From Hyalella azteca (Eukaryota > Arthropoda > Malacostraca > Amphipoda > Hyalellidae), in NCBI RefSeq assembly GCF_000764305.2, contig NW_025939293.1:217818-281817 (forward strand): a stretch of DNA of 64,000 bases, in the 5' to 3' direction. Shown here piece after piece: positions 33,603-46,934 of this stretch. Each line of letters opens with the position of its first letter. The stretch's first letter is position 1. A model generated the notes under the pieces. That model worked only from the letters and a program-made list of their open reading frames with translations. It did no database searches and was not told where the DNA came from. A program made the position numbers and the translations under genes.

Positions 33603-34030
33603 TTGTTTTTTATACCCTCCCGGCCTCCATTCTCTCCAGCCTCCTCCTCTTCCTCATTCTCCATCCACCCTCCGAAAAATGCTTACAACTATCCGTCATG
33701 GCAGTGGTTACCCCTGGTGACAGGCCCACTTTCATTGCCATCCATTCATCTCCCGTTCTCTCATACGTCACTCACGCCATCACCCTTTCCCCTCTCATCC
33801 AGTATCACTCCCATACTTTCCAGTCTTTCACTCTCATACGCTTCACACTCCATCGTCAGGTGTTCCACCGTTTCTCTCTCACCTCTGTTGCACATGAAAC
33901 AGATATCTTCTCTTCTTTCATTCCACCTGTATGTTCGTGCATTCACTCTTAAGGCATTTGCTCTCACACAGAACATTAGGAGAAGTGTTCTAATATTTCG
34001 CTCGCTGTTTGCCCCTACGATTGTCTGCAA
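33603..34030 (-). pseudogene. 5'-truncated LINE remnant (C-terminal part of the reverse transcriptase ORF)
   Basis: The minus-strand translation has the Cys/His motif found at the C-terminus of many non-LTR retrotransposon polymerases: RVNARTYRWNERREDICFMC, then ETVEHLTMECEAYESER. The frame breaks at 33761 and appears to continue in another frame to about 33605. Only the last ~140 codons survive, as expected from incomplete reverse transcription. A TA-rich simple repeat (33525-33595) follows on the 3' side. Confidence 0.75.
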
Positions 34031-37000
34031 TATAAGAATTAAACTTCAGGTCAAGCAAATATCCTAACACGATAAATTTGTTCAATCAAAATAGACCAAG
34101 AAAATATATCGACATTTGAATTTTTATATTTTCTTTGACATTGTATTATCATTTGAATTTTAAAACTACTATTTTCACCAGGAAGTTGACATTTTGTGCC
34201 CAAAATGGAAGTATGTTATAGGCCAGGTTTGAGGTTCATTAGTAATTTTTCTCAGCGATCATTGAACGTATGAAAATTTTACACAACCAACAATCATAAG
34301 CAAATAAAAAATGCGTTAGGCCACTCCGTTGATCAAGTCGGTCAACGCTGAACGAATGGAGAATTCATGACAAACGACAATCCCTCGAATCCATCTGCAA
34401 AAGTCTGTACATATTTAATTTGGCCAATGAGAGCATCAATCAAGGGCCACACGATCGAAATTAGCTACGAGTCCGTAACTCTTTCATCGACGACTCATCA
34501 AGATAAACCCATCAATCACGTACGAGAAATCAACCGCTACGTGTACTTAGTTCAATACGTGTACTTAAGTGAGTTTTTATAGTACGGCCCCTTGATCTGC
34601 CGTGGAAGTGTCATTAGGCATAAATATGAACAAGGTTTAATGCACGACACTCACGCCATGACTTCGTTATACTTATACCTGAAAGCCTAATGTACTAAAA
34701 TGAAAGAAATTCTGTCTGGTAAAATCAGTTCCACCAGCTTTGAAAGCTTCAAAAAAATACGAACTCATAATTTCGTGAGTTTCGTGACAATGCAAATCGT
34801 AATTTTTTTAAAATTCAGCTTCGCAGTTGGTAAGAATGAATTGGCGTCTAATATCATGTCGAATATCAAATATATTTGTTTCTCAATCAATATAAATGTT
34901 TTTCAATTGACGTTTTTACAATCGATTGGAATATTATGAGAATGCAATACATTCCATTATAATTGAAAAATACAATGGGAAATATAATAAAATTGATATA
35001 AAACTTCCTGTTTTCGTAATGATCTATTAGACTACGAATAGGTAAATGAACAATGCATCAGAGTAAATTAATTTTTTTATTAAAGACGAACATTATACAT
35101 TACGATGTTGCGAGTGATTGTTGAGTCAAACGATCGTTAATGATGTTTTGCAACATCAAGATCTTCCATTCACCGAAATATATTTTTCTAGACTAAACCC
35201 TGCGCGCGGTAATACAGTTCAATCTCTAGCCAAAAAAAAAAAAAACTTGAAGGATTTAGAAATATAAATTCTGTATTGATGATTCAGCAACTTTATCTAG
35301 AAAATAGGGGAAAAAATACAATTGACGGTGACAATACATTTCAAATTACCTTTGCACCTCACATTACCATTTCCCTAAGATTGCCGTTGCAATTACTCTA
35401 TAAAGTCTATATCTATAGCATAACATAACACAGTGATGTCGGCGCTGATGTGTAGGCCTGATGTGGCCTGTCGCCGATTCTTGAACTTTTCGTGACTTGT
35501 TCACAGAAGATCTAAAATCATGTCATTTGACCGGATCTTATCAAGACTGGCGATAGTTTGAAGTAGCTACTAGACTTCCACCGGGTTCGATATGGTGCTA
35601 GGCATTTCAAGTCTGAACAAGTCTTCAAGTACAGATTGTACAATTAATTCCGTAGCCCATCGACACAAATAGAACACTTTTTATTTTTCCAGAATTCTTC
35701 GTGCAGTTATCAAGTTCTATGCCAGGTTTTCAATACATTTCATATATATCTACCTAAATAATGTAGGAGTAATGAGTATAGAAGTAGTTGATATGAATGA
35801 TTAAAAAAGCTGTCAGTCGCAAATGAGGCGAACCGCAATTTTCATGATGTACCTCGTTAAGAACATAGCTTTGCAATTAATGTTAATTGTTGGGCAAGAG
35901 AAAAAGATTTTTTTTTTGTTTTATTTCGGAGCTCCCTGTCTTAGAAGGGCTGAGGCAATTCAGTAATTAGCTTGGCAGTTACCGCTTTGATGTGCCCCGA
36001 GCCCGAAGTAATGTATATTGATCAAAGATTTAGACATGAAAAATCTAGGCGCTACCATGTAGTTAGCTAACTATATACATTACTGTAACAGCACCAGTAC
36101 GTACTTGCATTAGGGTTGGCATTCTTAGAATTTTATTCTTCGATAGGTTATACTCTATAGCTGAGTGCCGTTCTGGTACGGATACTCTCAACCACTCTAT
36201 TAAAATTTTAAATACAAAGACTTACGAGGTCAGATATATGTACAAAAATGTTGGACACTAGCACTGTGGCGTCATTAGGCTCCACTGAACAATTTTGTTT
36301 CGATTTAGTAAATTTTTCTACACAAAAAAATAAAAATACATTTATTTTATAAAAACTGCCGACAAATTCAAAATATTATGGCCTGATGATAACAACGATA
36401 AATAATCAGAAAATTAGTCATTTCCAACTTGAATATGATCATAAAAATCTTTAGGTATGCAATTACGAGTGGTCAGATAAAATCATTCCACACTCACTAT
36501 TGTGGTTCCACACTCACTATTATGGCTTTAAAAGACACGACTAGTCAATCCACGAGTTTATTAGAAACACACTTCGTTGACTTGATAGAATTCAGCTCTA
36601 CTTTACAAGAATCCGATGTTATCGACGATATTGATGGAGGGCTCCAAATGACCTCAGCAGAAATTCGTGAGTAAAGTTCAAGTTTTCAGGTTTATTGCTG
36701 CAGCCTTTCTGTACAAACTACGGTAGTGATGGAGTCTGCCTTTCTTGACGAGCATTCGACAGCAGCGATCGAATATATTCATTACTTCTGTGGCCAGTAC
36801 GGAGTGAAGAGGTATTACTCCTGATGCCAGTTTAAGAATTTATACTATATTAATAACTTTGGTTTAATATATGTAGATATCGAAATTGAAGTTTTATAAG
36901 AAATAACTTTATTAATCCATAAATGAATTATTCATATGATTGGAATTCCATACTACTGTACACTTCCGAATCACCTGCTGACATGTATACTGTGCGCGAT

Positions 37001-37188
37001 CATACTGTGTGTACAACACATATATAAATGAGTGACTATGTATGAATACTATGTATGTGCGCTATGAGCATAAATATTACGTATATTATCTCGCAATGCA
37101 TTATTTTTTTTTGCCTTTGCGTAGGACCTCGAGTGTGAAGGCTACAGAAGATTGAAGACTACGAACATTAACCGAGTTCCTTACAAGA
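34031..37188. other. Intergenic DNA upstream of lectin-like copy 1
   Basis: AT-rich. Apart from the repeat at 35415-35640 I find no gene. A TATA-like acatatataaatgag is present at about 37018, 170 bp before the copy-1 start codon, and could belong to its promoter. Confidence 0.35.
35415..35640 (-). mobile_element. SINE-like repeat family B, copy 1
   Basis: About 200 bp closely matching 60945-61165. Read on the minus strand it has an internal tcgaacccggtggaag motif, agtcacgaaaagttcaagaa, cggcgacaggcc, tcagcgccgacatc and a taaca-type tail. Its 3' end resembles that of the tRNA-derived SINEs. Confidence 0.7.
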
Positions 37189-37802
37189 ATGTTGATCTTT
37201 GCGACCCTTCTGCTGGTGTCTCTGGCGTGCGACGCCCAGTATTACGAGAACGAGCCAGTGTGGCTTTCCCAGCACTACACTTCTTCCTGCTGGCCGGCGT
37301 CTCAGGTGTTCAAGACCCCAAACATTTGCCTGTGCGCCCATAAGTGCTTGAAGAATTTCTGCATGGCGATGGCGTACAACGAATCAAGTGAGTTTTTATT
37401 AATGGGCCTGAAAATGAAAATGCAATTATTGTCATTCCACGAATTTACTATGCTTGAAATTCTCTCACTCGCTACTGTTGCGTCCATTTTTTATTTGCGT
37501 CGTTTCAGCGAAATCGTGTGTGTTGACGGGAGCCACCGCGTTGGCAGGGAATGGTCAGCAACGCTCGCACATATTCCGCCGCAATGAAACTGTCGTCCGC
37601 AAGAATGTCGCTCTCATGAAGTCCGTGATCGCTTCGTCTGTGCACAAGTCGACTGAGTGAGCGTAAAATAATGTTTAATGACAAAAGTGGAGCATTTAAT
37701 TGGTTTGTTAGANTGCTCGCTTTGTATCCGTACAACGCACTGCCACTACGGGGCAGAGATTCTTGGAGATAAATGAGGTCGAGGTATATGGACCTCTGTG
37801 AA
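37189..37802 (+). CDS. Secreted PAN/F5-8-type-C lectin-like gene, copy 1, broken at an assembly 'n'
   Basis: Exon 1 (37189-37387) encodes a signal peptide (MLIFATLLLVSLACDA) and a Cys-rich PAN/apple-like stretch (HYTSSCWPAS, then ICLCAHKCLKNFCMAMAY). Exon 2 (37509-37656) encodes AKSCVLTGATALAG, a linker and the start of an F5/8-type-C/fucolectin domain (VRKNVALMKSVIASS). Soon after, an 'n' at 37713 joins intron 2 directly to the end of exon 4 (SVQRTATTGQRFLEINEVEV, stop at 37799-37801). Exon 3 and most of exon 4 are missing compared with copy 2. Intron 1 is 121 bp against 1,137 bp in copy 2. The 'n' suggests an assembly join rather than a biological deletion, but a truncated gene cannot be excluded. 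Likely role, from the fold, is carbohydrate binding outside the cell, perhaps in immunity. Confidence 0.7.
37713..37713. other. Ambiguous base marking a probable assembly join
   Basis: The only visible 'n' in the window. Left of it the sequence follows intron 2 of the lectin-like family (like 45857-45880); right of it it follows exon 4 (like 46850 onward). About 970 bp present in copy 2 are absent. Confidence 0.85.
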
Positions 37803-40800
37803 ACATTTACTTGCCCTACTTCTTGCCGGGAGAAATTTCTGGAAATGTTGAGCTCGAGATCAATGAAGTTAAGGAGAATATTTTGATGTTCTGATATTTT
37901 AGTAATTAAGTACTCATGTACGTAGACGGCCGAGCGAGCGATCCATGTCCCGATGCACAATCATGATATTTACGTTTTTTTTTTTGACGCTGCGAAAAAA
38001 GGGCTAATAAAATTAGTGAATAAGATGCACATAAATATTTATAGCATCAGTTTTTCACTAAATTTCATGTCTTTTTTCACTCATTTTTTACTTCTTCACT
38101 ATTTGCGCATCACTTAATTTTAAATGAAACGTCAGCTAGTTCTTACCAATGTGTCGCGTGCCTCTTGCAGCCATCACCGTTACATGTGGTCACCAAACGT
38201 GACATATAGTCTCATTACCAGTTATATTTTAGAAGTATTATTTAAACATATTGTCCAAAATATACTATACAATATATTGTTCGATTGGCCACTAAAAAGG
38301 ATATATTGGGTCTATTTCCGTGACTTCTGCTGCACTGTTATTTCGTAATTTTCAGTCTTGTCGAAACTTGAATTTCCTGTGCACTCGATTTTCATGGAGA
38401 AATGTTGATATTTTTTAGTGAAACTTTTAATTGGCGTATGTCTGTGCAGTAGTTTTATTGAATTCCTAGACATGTTTATTGTTCGTACTGAAGTTCATAA
38501 TTTGGATTGTGAGAATTCTTAGTGGTTCTTTTTTTTTGTCAATAAAAATTATTCGGTGAGATGCAAATAAGACAAATAAATTCTAGCATTAAGGGCTATC
38601 AATCAAAATTAATGTAATTCATAAAAACATCTTCCTAATTTAGATAATGCAGAAAATTTTATTTGGAGATAAATAATTATGAAACGTTTATGGTAAGTAG
38701 GTATTGCAGCGGGTTTTCAAATTATGTTTGAGCCTATTGAAAAAAAAACTCTCCCAGAATACAGAACAGATTTTAGTGAAACTTCGAAATGTTTTCATAG
38801 CAACTTTCCCGTCGTGTTAGGTTGTGAATACTTTTCCGATTTTGACTTCTGTCCGGTGTCAATCTGGCGTCTCAATATATTCATCATTGTAAAATTAGAT
38901 AATCTAATCTAATCTTATATTGTAAAATTAGATAATCTGTAATTGAGGCGTAATATTCGATAGAAGTTATAGAGATTGATGGAAAAGTTCTAGACCTGAG
39001 TCAGCGTCTGGACAACATCACGTGATAGACCACTCGACTGGACCTTATATAGTAGTGGGCGGAAGCCGTGATTCTATAAAAGGGTTAGGAACCTTAGTAA
39101 AACTCCCCATAAGCTGACAAGTACGCACGCCGCAATGAGAACTACTCCGACCTAACGGCCGACGTCTTAGCTCTACCTGTATCGTATCACTCATGTATAA
39201 CCACCTCGTATCAAGATAAGTTCTCTCGACAGATGGTGTCTTACTTATACCTCACGAACTTAGTTAACGAATCCCTGTCTTCAGGTGGTGCTTAATATAG
39301 TGCCTGACTCTTCATTCCCAAGGTTTACTGCTATGCGAGAACTCATAGGCAAATGATTTTCGTTGATTATAAAATTATATTACATTCAACCACCCCCATC
39401 TCTGCTTATATGTCCACGTCATTGAGTAGTTTTTGTTTAAAGAAAAATATATCATAGCTCTATATCTTGTGGGTGAAGCCAAAATCAAAGAATTCCAACC
39501 ATCATCGGAACGCGTTTACGAAGGCACGGGCAAAGTTCAAGAATTTTCAGTATTTTGTGTTGTATTTTACGCTCACTATAAATTTTGGCACATATTGTCG
39601 TATAACTCGTGAACAAAGTCGAAATCTGAACATTTCTGGCCACCTAAACACGACCAGAAGACTGTCTGAATTCAACCGAGAAATTGTATTGCAACGTGTG
39701 CAGTACTTTTAGAAATAATTTAGACCAACGTGCGTATTTCAAATAAAGATTATCATTCTGAGTGCGGAATACTTATTATTATTATTCGGCGAAGAATTTA
39801 TCGTGGCAACTGGTTAAAACGAACTTCGATGGCACGTCACACATAATTTAAATAGCATGATAAAAATAAATAGACAATTAAGAAAAATAGGAACTTAATA
39901 TACTTGCTTGTACTTCAAACAACATGAAATATATAACCACCAAATACTATTTATCTGTGATATTGAGGTCTCAAATCACTACAAATTTGATTTGGAAGAC
40001 TCATAATAGAAAGTTAGAGATGATATACACACTTTTCGGCCGCCACCGAGCTGTACGTAGCGCTTGCGGCAGCACCATCAGGACAACCACCAAAAGCTGT
40101 AATGCAGTTGTACTTCGCTCTTAATTGAGTGAAAATAATATGTCGATCCCGTTTCTTGCTTCCTCAAAATAGGCTCGTCTCACTCTCTTCTAGAATCACA
40201 TGTAACATCATCACTTGAATTACTTTCACTTAATCTCCACGGGTAAATATGCAGGAAAGTTCTAGCCTGCTCGTGAAAAAAGTGTTATTGACATAACTTT
40301 TTTTATTCAAATTATTTAAATTTATAATATAAGTCAACGCTTCTTTGTTCAGAGGCAATTTTTTAAATTGAAACCATCTATTTAAATAACTAATAAAATG
40401 AATGCTCCAAAATTAAGGTTGATTAGTCCCTAAATACCGTTTATTATATGACGGAAACAATATTGGCCCCGAAACAAGAACCAAGATTACTCGTCATGGT
40501 CGGATCGAAATCGGAACGAGTACGCTGTGACCACACTATTCGTCTCCCGACTATTTGTCTTGTCACACTACTGTATTTGTTACCCGAGATCTGTCACGAT
40601 GTTAGATTTATAAGAGGTATAAATAACAACATATATGTATGTAAAATCTCATTGACTGATTTGGATGCAAGTACAAAAACAATTATTATATTTGAGAGGC
40701 TCAGTCGCATTGTTGTGATTCTGGTGAATAATTTTAAGAGTGCAACCAAGAATGCAGCTCGTACTGAACAAAGTAATGACAGTTACAAGAGATAGTTGCT

Positions 40801-41334
40801 CTCCGACTGAAGCCGAAAAACATATTCGTAATTGACTAATTGCCTAATAATTTGGATTTAACAAGAAATGGAACAACAGTCGGCATTCTGTGAACAATAA
40901 CGCAACCAACTACTCGATGCCACGGCCTAATAATTTATATCTGATGGCCCTACTTGAATGGAGATACGAAACTGAAGACTACAAAACTTCGGTTACGGTA
41001 CTCCCCTATCGAAACATTAAATTAATTCGTACCGCGTGTTTTGTGATTCCAATTTCGTCGTTGTGTCTATAAAGTGAAGGATACGGCGACAAAGCTTATT
41101 CGTGCAGCTTTAAAATTATTAAGCGCATGAATGAACAGCCAGAATGCCCTGTTGGTCAAGTTTAGAGCGAAAAGCGACATCGAGTGCATATTATAGGTAT
41201 ACATGTGGACCTGGATTAATGTCTATTCGTTCACACACGCTTTCAACCTTGACTTTGCGTTTCGCAAGGCAAAATTTCTGCCTTTTGATTAAGATATGTT
41301 TAGTTTGAAGTTTCAAATCACGTGTGACAACATA
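37803..41334. other. Intergenic DNA between lectin-like copies 1 and 2, first part
   Basis: AT-rich. 39560-39640 (tataactcgtgaacaaagtc and a preceding gctcactataaattttggc) is a decayed fragment of the foldback subrepeat. No supported gene. Confidence 0.45.
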
Positions 41335-42539
41335 GGGTAACATGGGGCAGCGAGCCCACTGCGGGTCATGGGCCCATAGCGGGTTTCTCGCTAAGTATGG
41401 CAGATATTGGTCCGTGTTCTCTACCGCTGGTCGACAGTTTCACTGGGATGAAGTGTACGGATTTACGTTTTGTTAAGTGTTTGCGTTATTAAGATATTTG
41501 TGGATAACTGTTTCAGCCCAGATAAAGTTTTTTTTTTGCTGCTAAATAAAACTGTTTTCGATTACTGTCGATGAAGCTTTTGAAATTACTGTGAATTATA
41601 TTTTGCAAGTAATATTTACAGGGATAATTTTGAGATCAAGTTTAGACTGTTAGCTTTTAAAATAAAATGTTGACACGATATAAATTGAAATGATACCTAG
41701 TGGGGGCAACGGGCCCACGCGTGTCACGAAGCTTTTGAATTACCAATCACACTTCATATTGCATGATTTTTCGATTTGCCGCCTCAAGGCAGCAGGTTTA
41801 GTTTCTAGTTATGCGTATTTATGACCCCTTATCGAGTTATTGACTCTTGCCTTGCCAAAAGTTGATTTCAGTCAAAACCAATGAGCCAAAAGTTGATGAG
41901 TTTTTATGGTGTTAGCTGAAATCACGATTAGGTACGAATTCTCTGCACATAATATCTGGATTATGGGCAAAACTGGAACGAAGTTTTTTTCTGATCAACT
42001 AAATATATTTTTTCTAGTCAAGAATACATTTTTTTCATGTCAGGACGCATTTTTTATCGCAAGGATATATTTTTCAAGTCAAGGATATATATTTTCATGT
42101 CAATGAAATATTTTTCTTCACGTCAGTGATAGATTTTTTAAGCCAAGGGTATATTTTTTTCATGTTAAGGATATGATTTTTTGAGTTGTTAATAAATGAA
42201 TGATTGTCATATTTTTTAAAAACATTTTTTCTTATTTTTAACTGTAAAGTGTTGTTTTATCATTTTTAAACGAAAAATATGCAATTGCGGTAAAAGGACC
42301 AAGGGTGGGCGCCTTGCTCCAAGCCCATGGGCCCATTGCCCCAGGGGTGGGGCAATTTGACACTTTTTACAAAACAGTGTTTCATTAAAAATTTAATAAC
42401 TCTATAGGCGCCTTATTCACATCATACGTTCCTCATTAGTTGCACCTTTAAACAAAACAAAGAACCACTTCGTATCAATTAAAACTTAATAAAAAAAATT
42501 AGTTTAAAAAAAGGGGGGGCGCGCTGCCCCATGTTGCCC
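41335..42539. mobile_element. Non-autonomous DNA transposon, TA-flanked, ~20-bp inverted ends
   Basis: Left end GGGTAACATGGGGCAGCG and reverse-complemented right end GGGCAACATGGGGCAGCG differ at one position and are flanked by TA on both sides. The 1.2-kb interior lacks a transposase and holds several related G/C motifs (gggcccatagcgg near 41368, gggggcaacgggccc near 41702, ggcccattgccccaggg near 42329). Confidence 0.8.
41985..42190. repeat. Degenerate ~25-bp tandem repeat inside the TA-flanked element
   Basis: About eight imperfect units of the type aaggatatatttttcatgtc run through the middle of the element at 41335-42539. Confidence 0.65.
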
Positions 42540-42541
42540 TA

Positions 42542-44341
42542 CTATCTTGATTCGATCGCTAGAGTAAATTCAAAACAAGGTGACACAAATTACAATGGGT
42601 TTGTCAATTCTTCTATATCTTCAAATCTGCAACAGACTGTATAAAATTCAGCTTTATAATAGAAATAAAATGTAGAGAACGAAATTTCAACATCTCTCTA
42701 GACTTCTAAAACCCCGTACCAATTAACCTTCAAAATTTAATATGAGAACACAGCTAGCCATTCATATTCAACTGATATAAAATTTTTTAAAAAGAGACAA
42801 AAATAGATAGAAATGAGTTAAAAAAATAGATATTAACTCTAAAAGAATACGCATGCTTCAAGTACGTTAACTTTGGTGACGGTTCCTATCAAAAATAAAG
42901 GAATAAAAGAAAAACGAAATTAAATACCCTAAAGTTCAGAATAATTGAACGATTATGTTGTGAAATTCCGACGAGCAGTGATTTTTTACATCGCAAAATT
43001 TACTCATTCTTTACTCGCAAGAATTTCATATTATCGTAAAGAAGAATTGATTGTTCGAGATCTAAACAAAATTAATTGTGACGAGAAATGGACATCTTTG
43101 ATGCAATCGTGAGATTAATGAAATTTTATCGAAATTCTGAGTTTTATTATTTTTCATTCCAGTTTAGGCTAAGAAATAATTTGTGCTATGCCCATAAGTT
43201 CCAAAATGATTATCTTTACTAAGAAGACGCAATCATATCGCATTCACGAAATTCGGTTCAAACCACGCTAATATTTAAAATCACGACAAAATGAATGAAT
43301 ATTGAATGTTACTGCAGCCAGCTATATAACTAGGAAGGAATAAGTCCAAGGGAATCGCATATAGTGTACTTTAAGGGTGTAACTATACTCGTAGTTCTAT
43401 GCAGATTTTAGAATGGAAGATTTTTATTTTGTTGATGTTTCTTTCGCTTTATGAGTTCAGTGTCTCGGCATTTGTAAGGTTTCAAAAATTGCTGAACATT
43501 ATCGACAATATCCATCGCGTTAAAATTTTATAAAGTCTTTGGATTGAATTCGTTGAGTTGCCATTAGGAATAAAGTGTTCATGCCGTGACCAAGATGAGA
43601 ATGACTTCATGTTGGCGCTAATGGAGTTGAGTGGGGACCGATAAAAGCTGTCCACTTTGAGAACATATCCTAATGGAGGCTTCAAAAAGATTGCACGTTA
43701 CTACTTGAGCTTAATTTATTTTCAACTCGATCAGGACATTCGAAAGGCAATTTTACCATGCGCAGTATAGCTAAAATGACTCAAACGTTGATCGATAGCC
43801 ACCAGAGGCATTAACGTTTCAGACGTTCGAGTATCATAGCTTTGCCTATATTCAGATTTTCTTTCAACATAAAGATCATATATTCTCCCTAAGTATTGGG
43901 CATTCGACAGCGGTCTTCTAATGCGTTAGCAGCATTACCATGTCATCCACGATAGCGTCAAGAAGCGTTACGTCAGAACACAGTTTGGGAACTTGCAAAC
44001 TATATCATATCATCGTCAGTTGTACATGTTGAAACCTGCATTGCATTTATTATCTAAATTAAAGTTTAAATTATTGATAGGAAGAATAAAATTATCTTCT
44101 TCAATTTTCGTGAATTTAATCATGTAAAATGCTGTCCTAGATGTCGACTTCTTTTGCTTTTAAAAAATTATCATACATCGATCGTGATGAGTGACTCTTT
44201 CGATGGTTCTCACAAGTGATAAAACTCTCAGAAAATTGGCTGCTCCAACTCTCTTCAAACTTTATTTGCGCTGTTAATAGTAGTATATATGCATTTACGC
44301 TGGCTTTAAAAATTCAAACTTGATCTAATTTTCTTCTAAGA
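42542..44341. other. Upstream region of lectin-like copy 2
   Basis: AT-rich with no supported gene. Homology with copy 1 begins only at about the start codon (aagaatgttgatctttgcga), so promoters of the two copies differ or the upstream exon was not duplicated. A TATA-like gtatatatgcatt is at about 44283. Confidence 0.4.
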
Positions 44342-46934
44342 ATGTTGATCTTTGCGACCCTTCTGTTGGTGTCTCTAGTGTGCGACGCCCAGTATTTCGA
44401 GAACGAGCCAGTGTGGCTTTCCCAGCACTACACTTCTTCCTGCTGGCCGGCGTCTCAGGTGTTCAAGACCCCAAACATTTGCCTGTGCTCCCAAATGTGC
44501 TTGAAAAAATTGTGCATGGCGATTTCGTACAACGAATCAAGTAAGTTTTTATTTACGGGCCTGAAAATAAAAGTACAAGTATTGTTATTCCACGAATTTA
44601 CCGCCGAATGTCACTCTCCGGGAAAATTACTTTTAATTTAAATTATACGTATACAGAGAATATCTTAAAGTTATCGTACACAGCAGTAACCATTAATGCA
44701 AGTCATTTTGTGCTCATTAGCAACGTATCCTATTAGGAAGTAGACATGTGACAATATTGCTCCGGTTTGTCATTTTCAACTGATTATTGACGAAGCAATG
44801 CTAAGCTGCAGTACTGTTATTTTTTATGTGCTGTTCTTGTGCAGCAAGGTCAGTATGACATCTCTGGTTTCTCCTCTAAGTCTAAAATGAATTTTTTGTA
44901 TACGGTTTATTGTATGTCACTGTGAGGGAACACCAGCTAGGCACCCCACTGTACCTATTTTCTGTCACTGAGGGTGAACAACCGTCATGATATTGTATTG
45001 TACAACTTTTATGAGAAACAATATGATATATGCCTACATTTTTTGATGAATTTATCATTTTCAAATAATAAATGTGTAAAATTTTAATTATTATTCCATG
45101 AAATACTTCCACGTGTGGTATAAAGTCAATATATATAATATATAAATAATATAATTCGATTATATACCTAGAAAATAAATTCAAATTTTGACTCTCTATT
45201 TCCTATTATTTTCAACTATGCTCATTCTGATGACGGAAAATAAAGAGAAGCTTTCAAACTACAATGAAAAAACAGGAATCAGCCATGGACAGTGATGGTC
45301 AGAGAGAATAACATAAATAACAATGACATTATAATTTCTAGTCGGTAACTACAGTACATTTTTTTCGTTACCTTATTGTTTATTTGTCCTCACTCTATTA
45401 CTATCTTGATCATAACAGAATCAATATTTTAGCTGTGTGCCAGATGTTTGTTATGAATGACATGTATATATGGTATATTATAGACTTCTGAGGTCGAATG
45501 TTCCCACTGAGGGACATGTTACAGATTTTTGAATGATGCAATGAAATTTGAAAAATGGTATAGATATTTTGCTATTGCATCACAAGTGACACGAAAGCAA
45601 TGAAATAAAAATTATTTCTTCATGACTTCGTATTTCAAGCGGGAGATGGGTTAATTAATTAATTTGCGTCGTTTCAGCGAAATCGTGTGTGTTGACGGGA
45701 GCCACCGAGTTGGCAGGGAATGGTCAGCAACGCTCGCACATATTCCGCCGCAATGAAACTGTCGTCCGCAAGAATGTCGCTCTCATGAAGTCCGTGATCG
45801 CTTCGTCCGTGTATTCGACTATGTGAGCATAAAATAATTATAATAACAAAAGTGGAGCATTTAAATGGTCTCTTAGGCGCATTGATCAAGCCGCAATTTT
45901 TGTAAAGAAAAATGAGAAAAAATAAGAAGAGAACGATTGTAATTTTGTGTCTTCTTTTTCAAAATTTACACGAGAGTGATTGGAAAAATTTATATTTTAC
46001 AGAGGACCAGAACACGTGACTAATGGAAATTCAAATGTCGATGACCTTTTTCACTCGGCAATTGGCGATCCACTGCCATTCATCGTTATAGATCTCGAGC
46101 AAGAAATGATGATCCAGAGACTGCGGATTATGCCTCGAAGAAACTACTTCGATCCTACGAGGTTCATCAACATCTCGGTAGGTATTGTTCTAGAACTTTC
46201 ACTTTGAACAACAACGCTCATCTTAAAACATGTATATTATATGTCCGGCAAATATTATTAATTATTGATAAAATGCTACAGAACTGTGTTCATTACCTCT
46301 ATGTTTACGTAGTATATATTGACGAGAATGAATTCTGGAGATTTCAATTTTGCAATTACAGAATAATGTGAAAATTTGTTCCAAAGTCAAAAAAAAATAT
46401 AAAGGATTCCTATCAACCGCGTGCTTCTAGGTTTCAACTAATTCGCTTCAAACATGAAATTGAATGTAAATAAAGACTGTGTACACACGGAATGTCGGAG
46501 AGTTGATTTTTTTATCTCTCCCCACATGACAAAGTTTTATCCTTCCATTTAAACACCGTAAGCGCACCGCTTGACCGCTAAATGTGTATGACGACATAAA
46601 AAGTGCGAAGCCTAACCCATTTCAGACTGCATATATGTGTAGTTGTGCCAACACACGCTATGATTATAACGCTTTAAAATTATTTACTCCGACAAGGCTT
46701 AAATTGTTTATCCCTGTCCAGATTCGTGGCGGGACCGCTGAAGTCCCAGGACCGGACTTCTCTTCGTACACGGAGCTCGCCTTCTTCGTTGGACCTCCGG
46801 TGAACCCGGCGACTTGGATAACGTTCGACTTACCTACGCCGATTTGTGCTCGCTTTGTATCCGTACAACGCACTGCCACTACGGGGCAGAGATTCTTGGA
46901 GATAAATGAGGTCGAGGTATATGGACCTCTGTGA
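44342..46934 (+). CDS. Secreted PAN/F5-8-type-C (fucolectin-like) protein, copy 2, intact
   Basis: Four exons (44342-44540, 45678-45822, 46003-46177, 46722-46934) join in frame to 732 bp, 243 residues. Residues 1-16 are a signal peptide (MLIFATLLLVSLVCDA). Residues ~17-75 are a PAN/apple-like Cys-rich region (SSCWPAS, ICLCSQMCLKKLCMA, KSCVLTG). From about residue 100 comes an F5/8-type-C/fucolectin domain: VRKNVALMKSVIASSVYS, HVTNGNSNVDDLFHS, LPFIVIDLEQEMMIQRLRI, then RFVSVQRTATTGQRFLEINE and EVYGPL at the end. Such lectins bind sugars such as fucose and are common in invertebrate innate immunity; the ligand here is unknown. Exons 1 and 2 are almost identical to copy 1, showing recent duplication. 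Confidence 0.85.

Noticed and set aside
33599..34067. 117- and 154-codon plus-strand frames rich in Ser, Pro and Leu
   Set aside because: Antisense to the LINE remnant, which explains the composition.
38980..39370. Possible solo LTR (TATA-like boxes, GC-richer patch)
   Set aside because: I could not find matching TG/CA ends, a target duplication or a second copy in the window.
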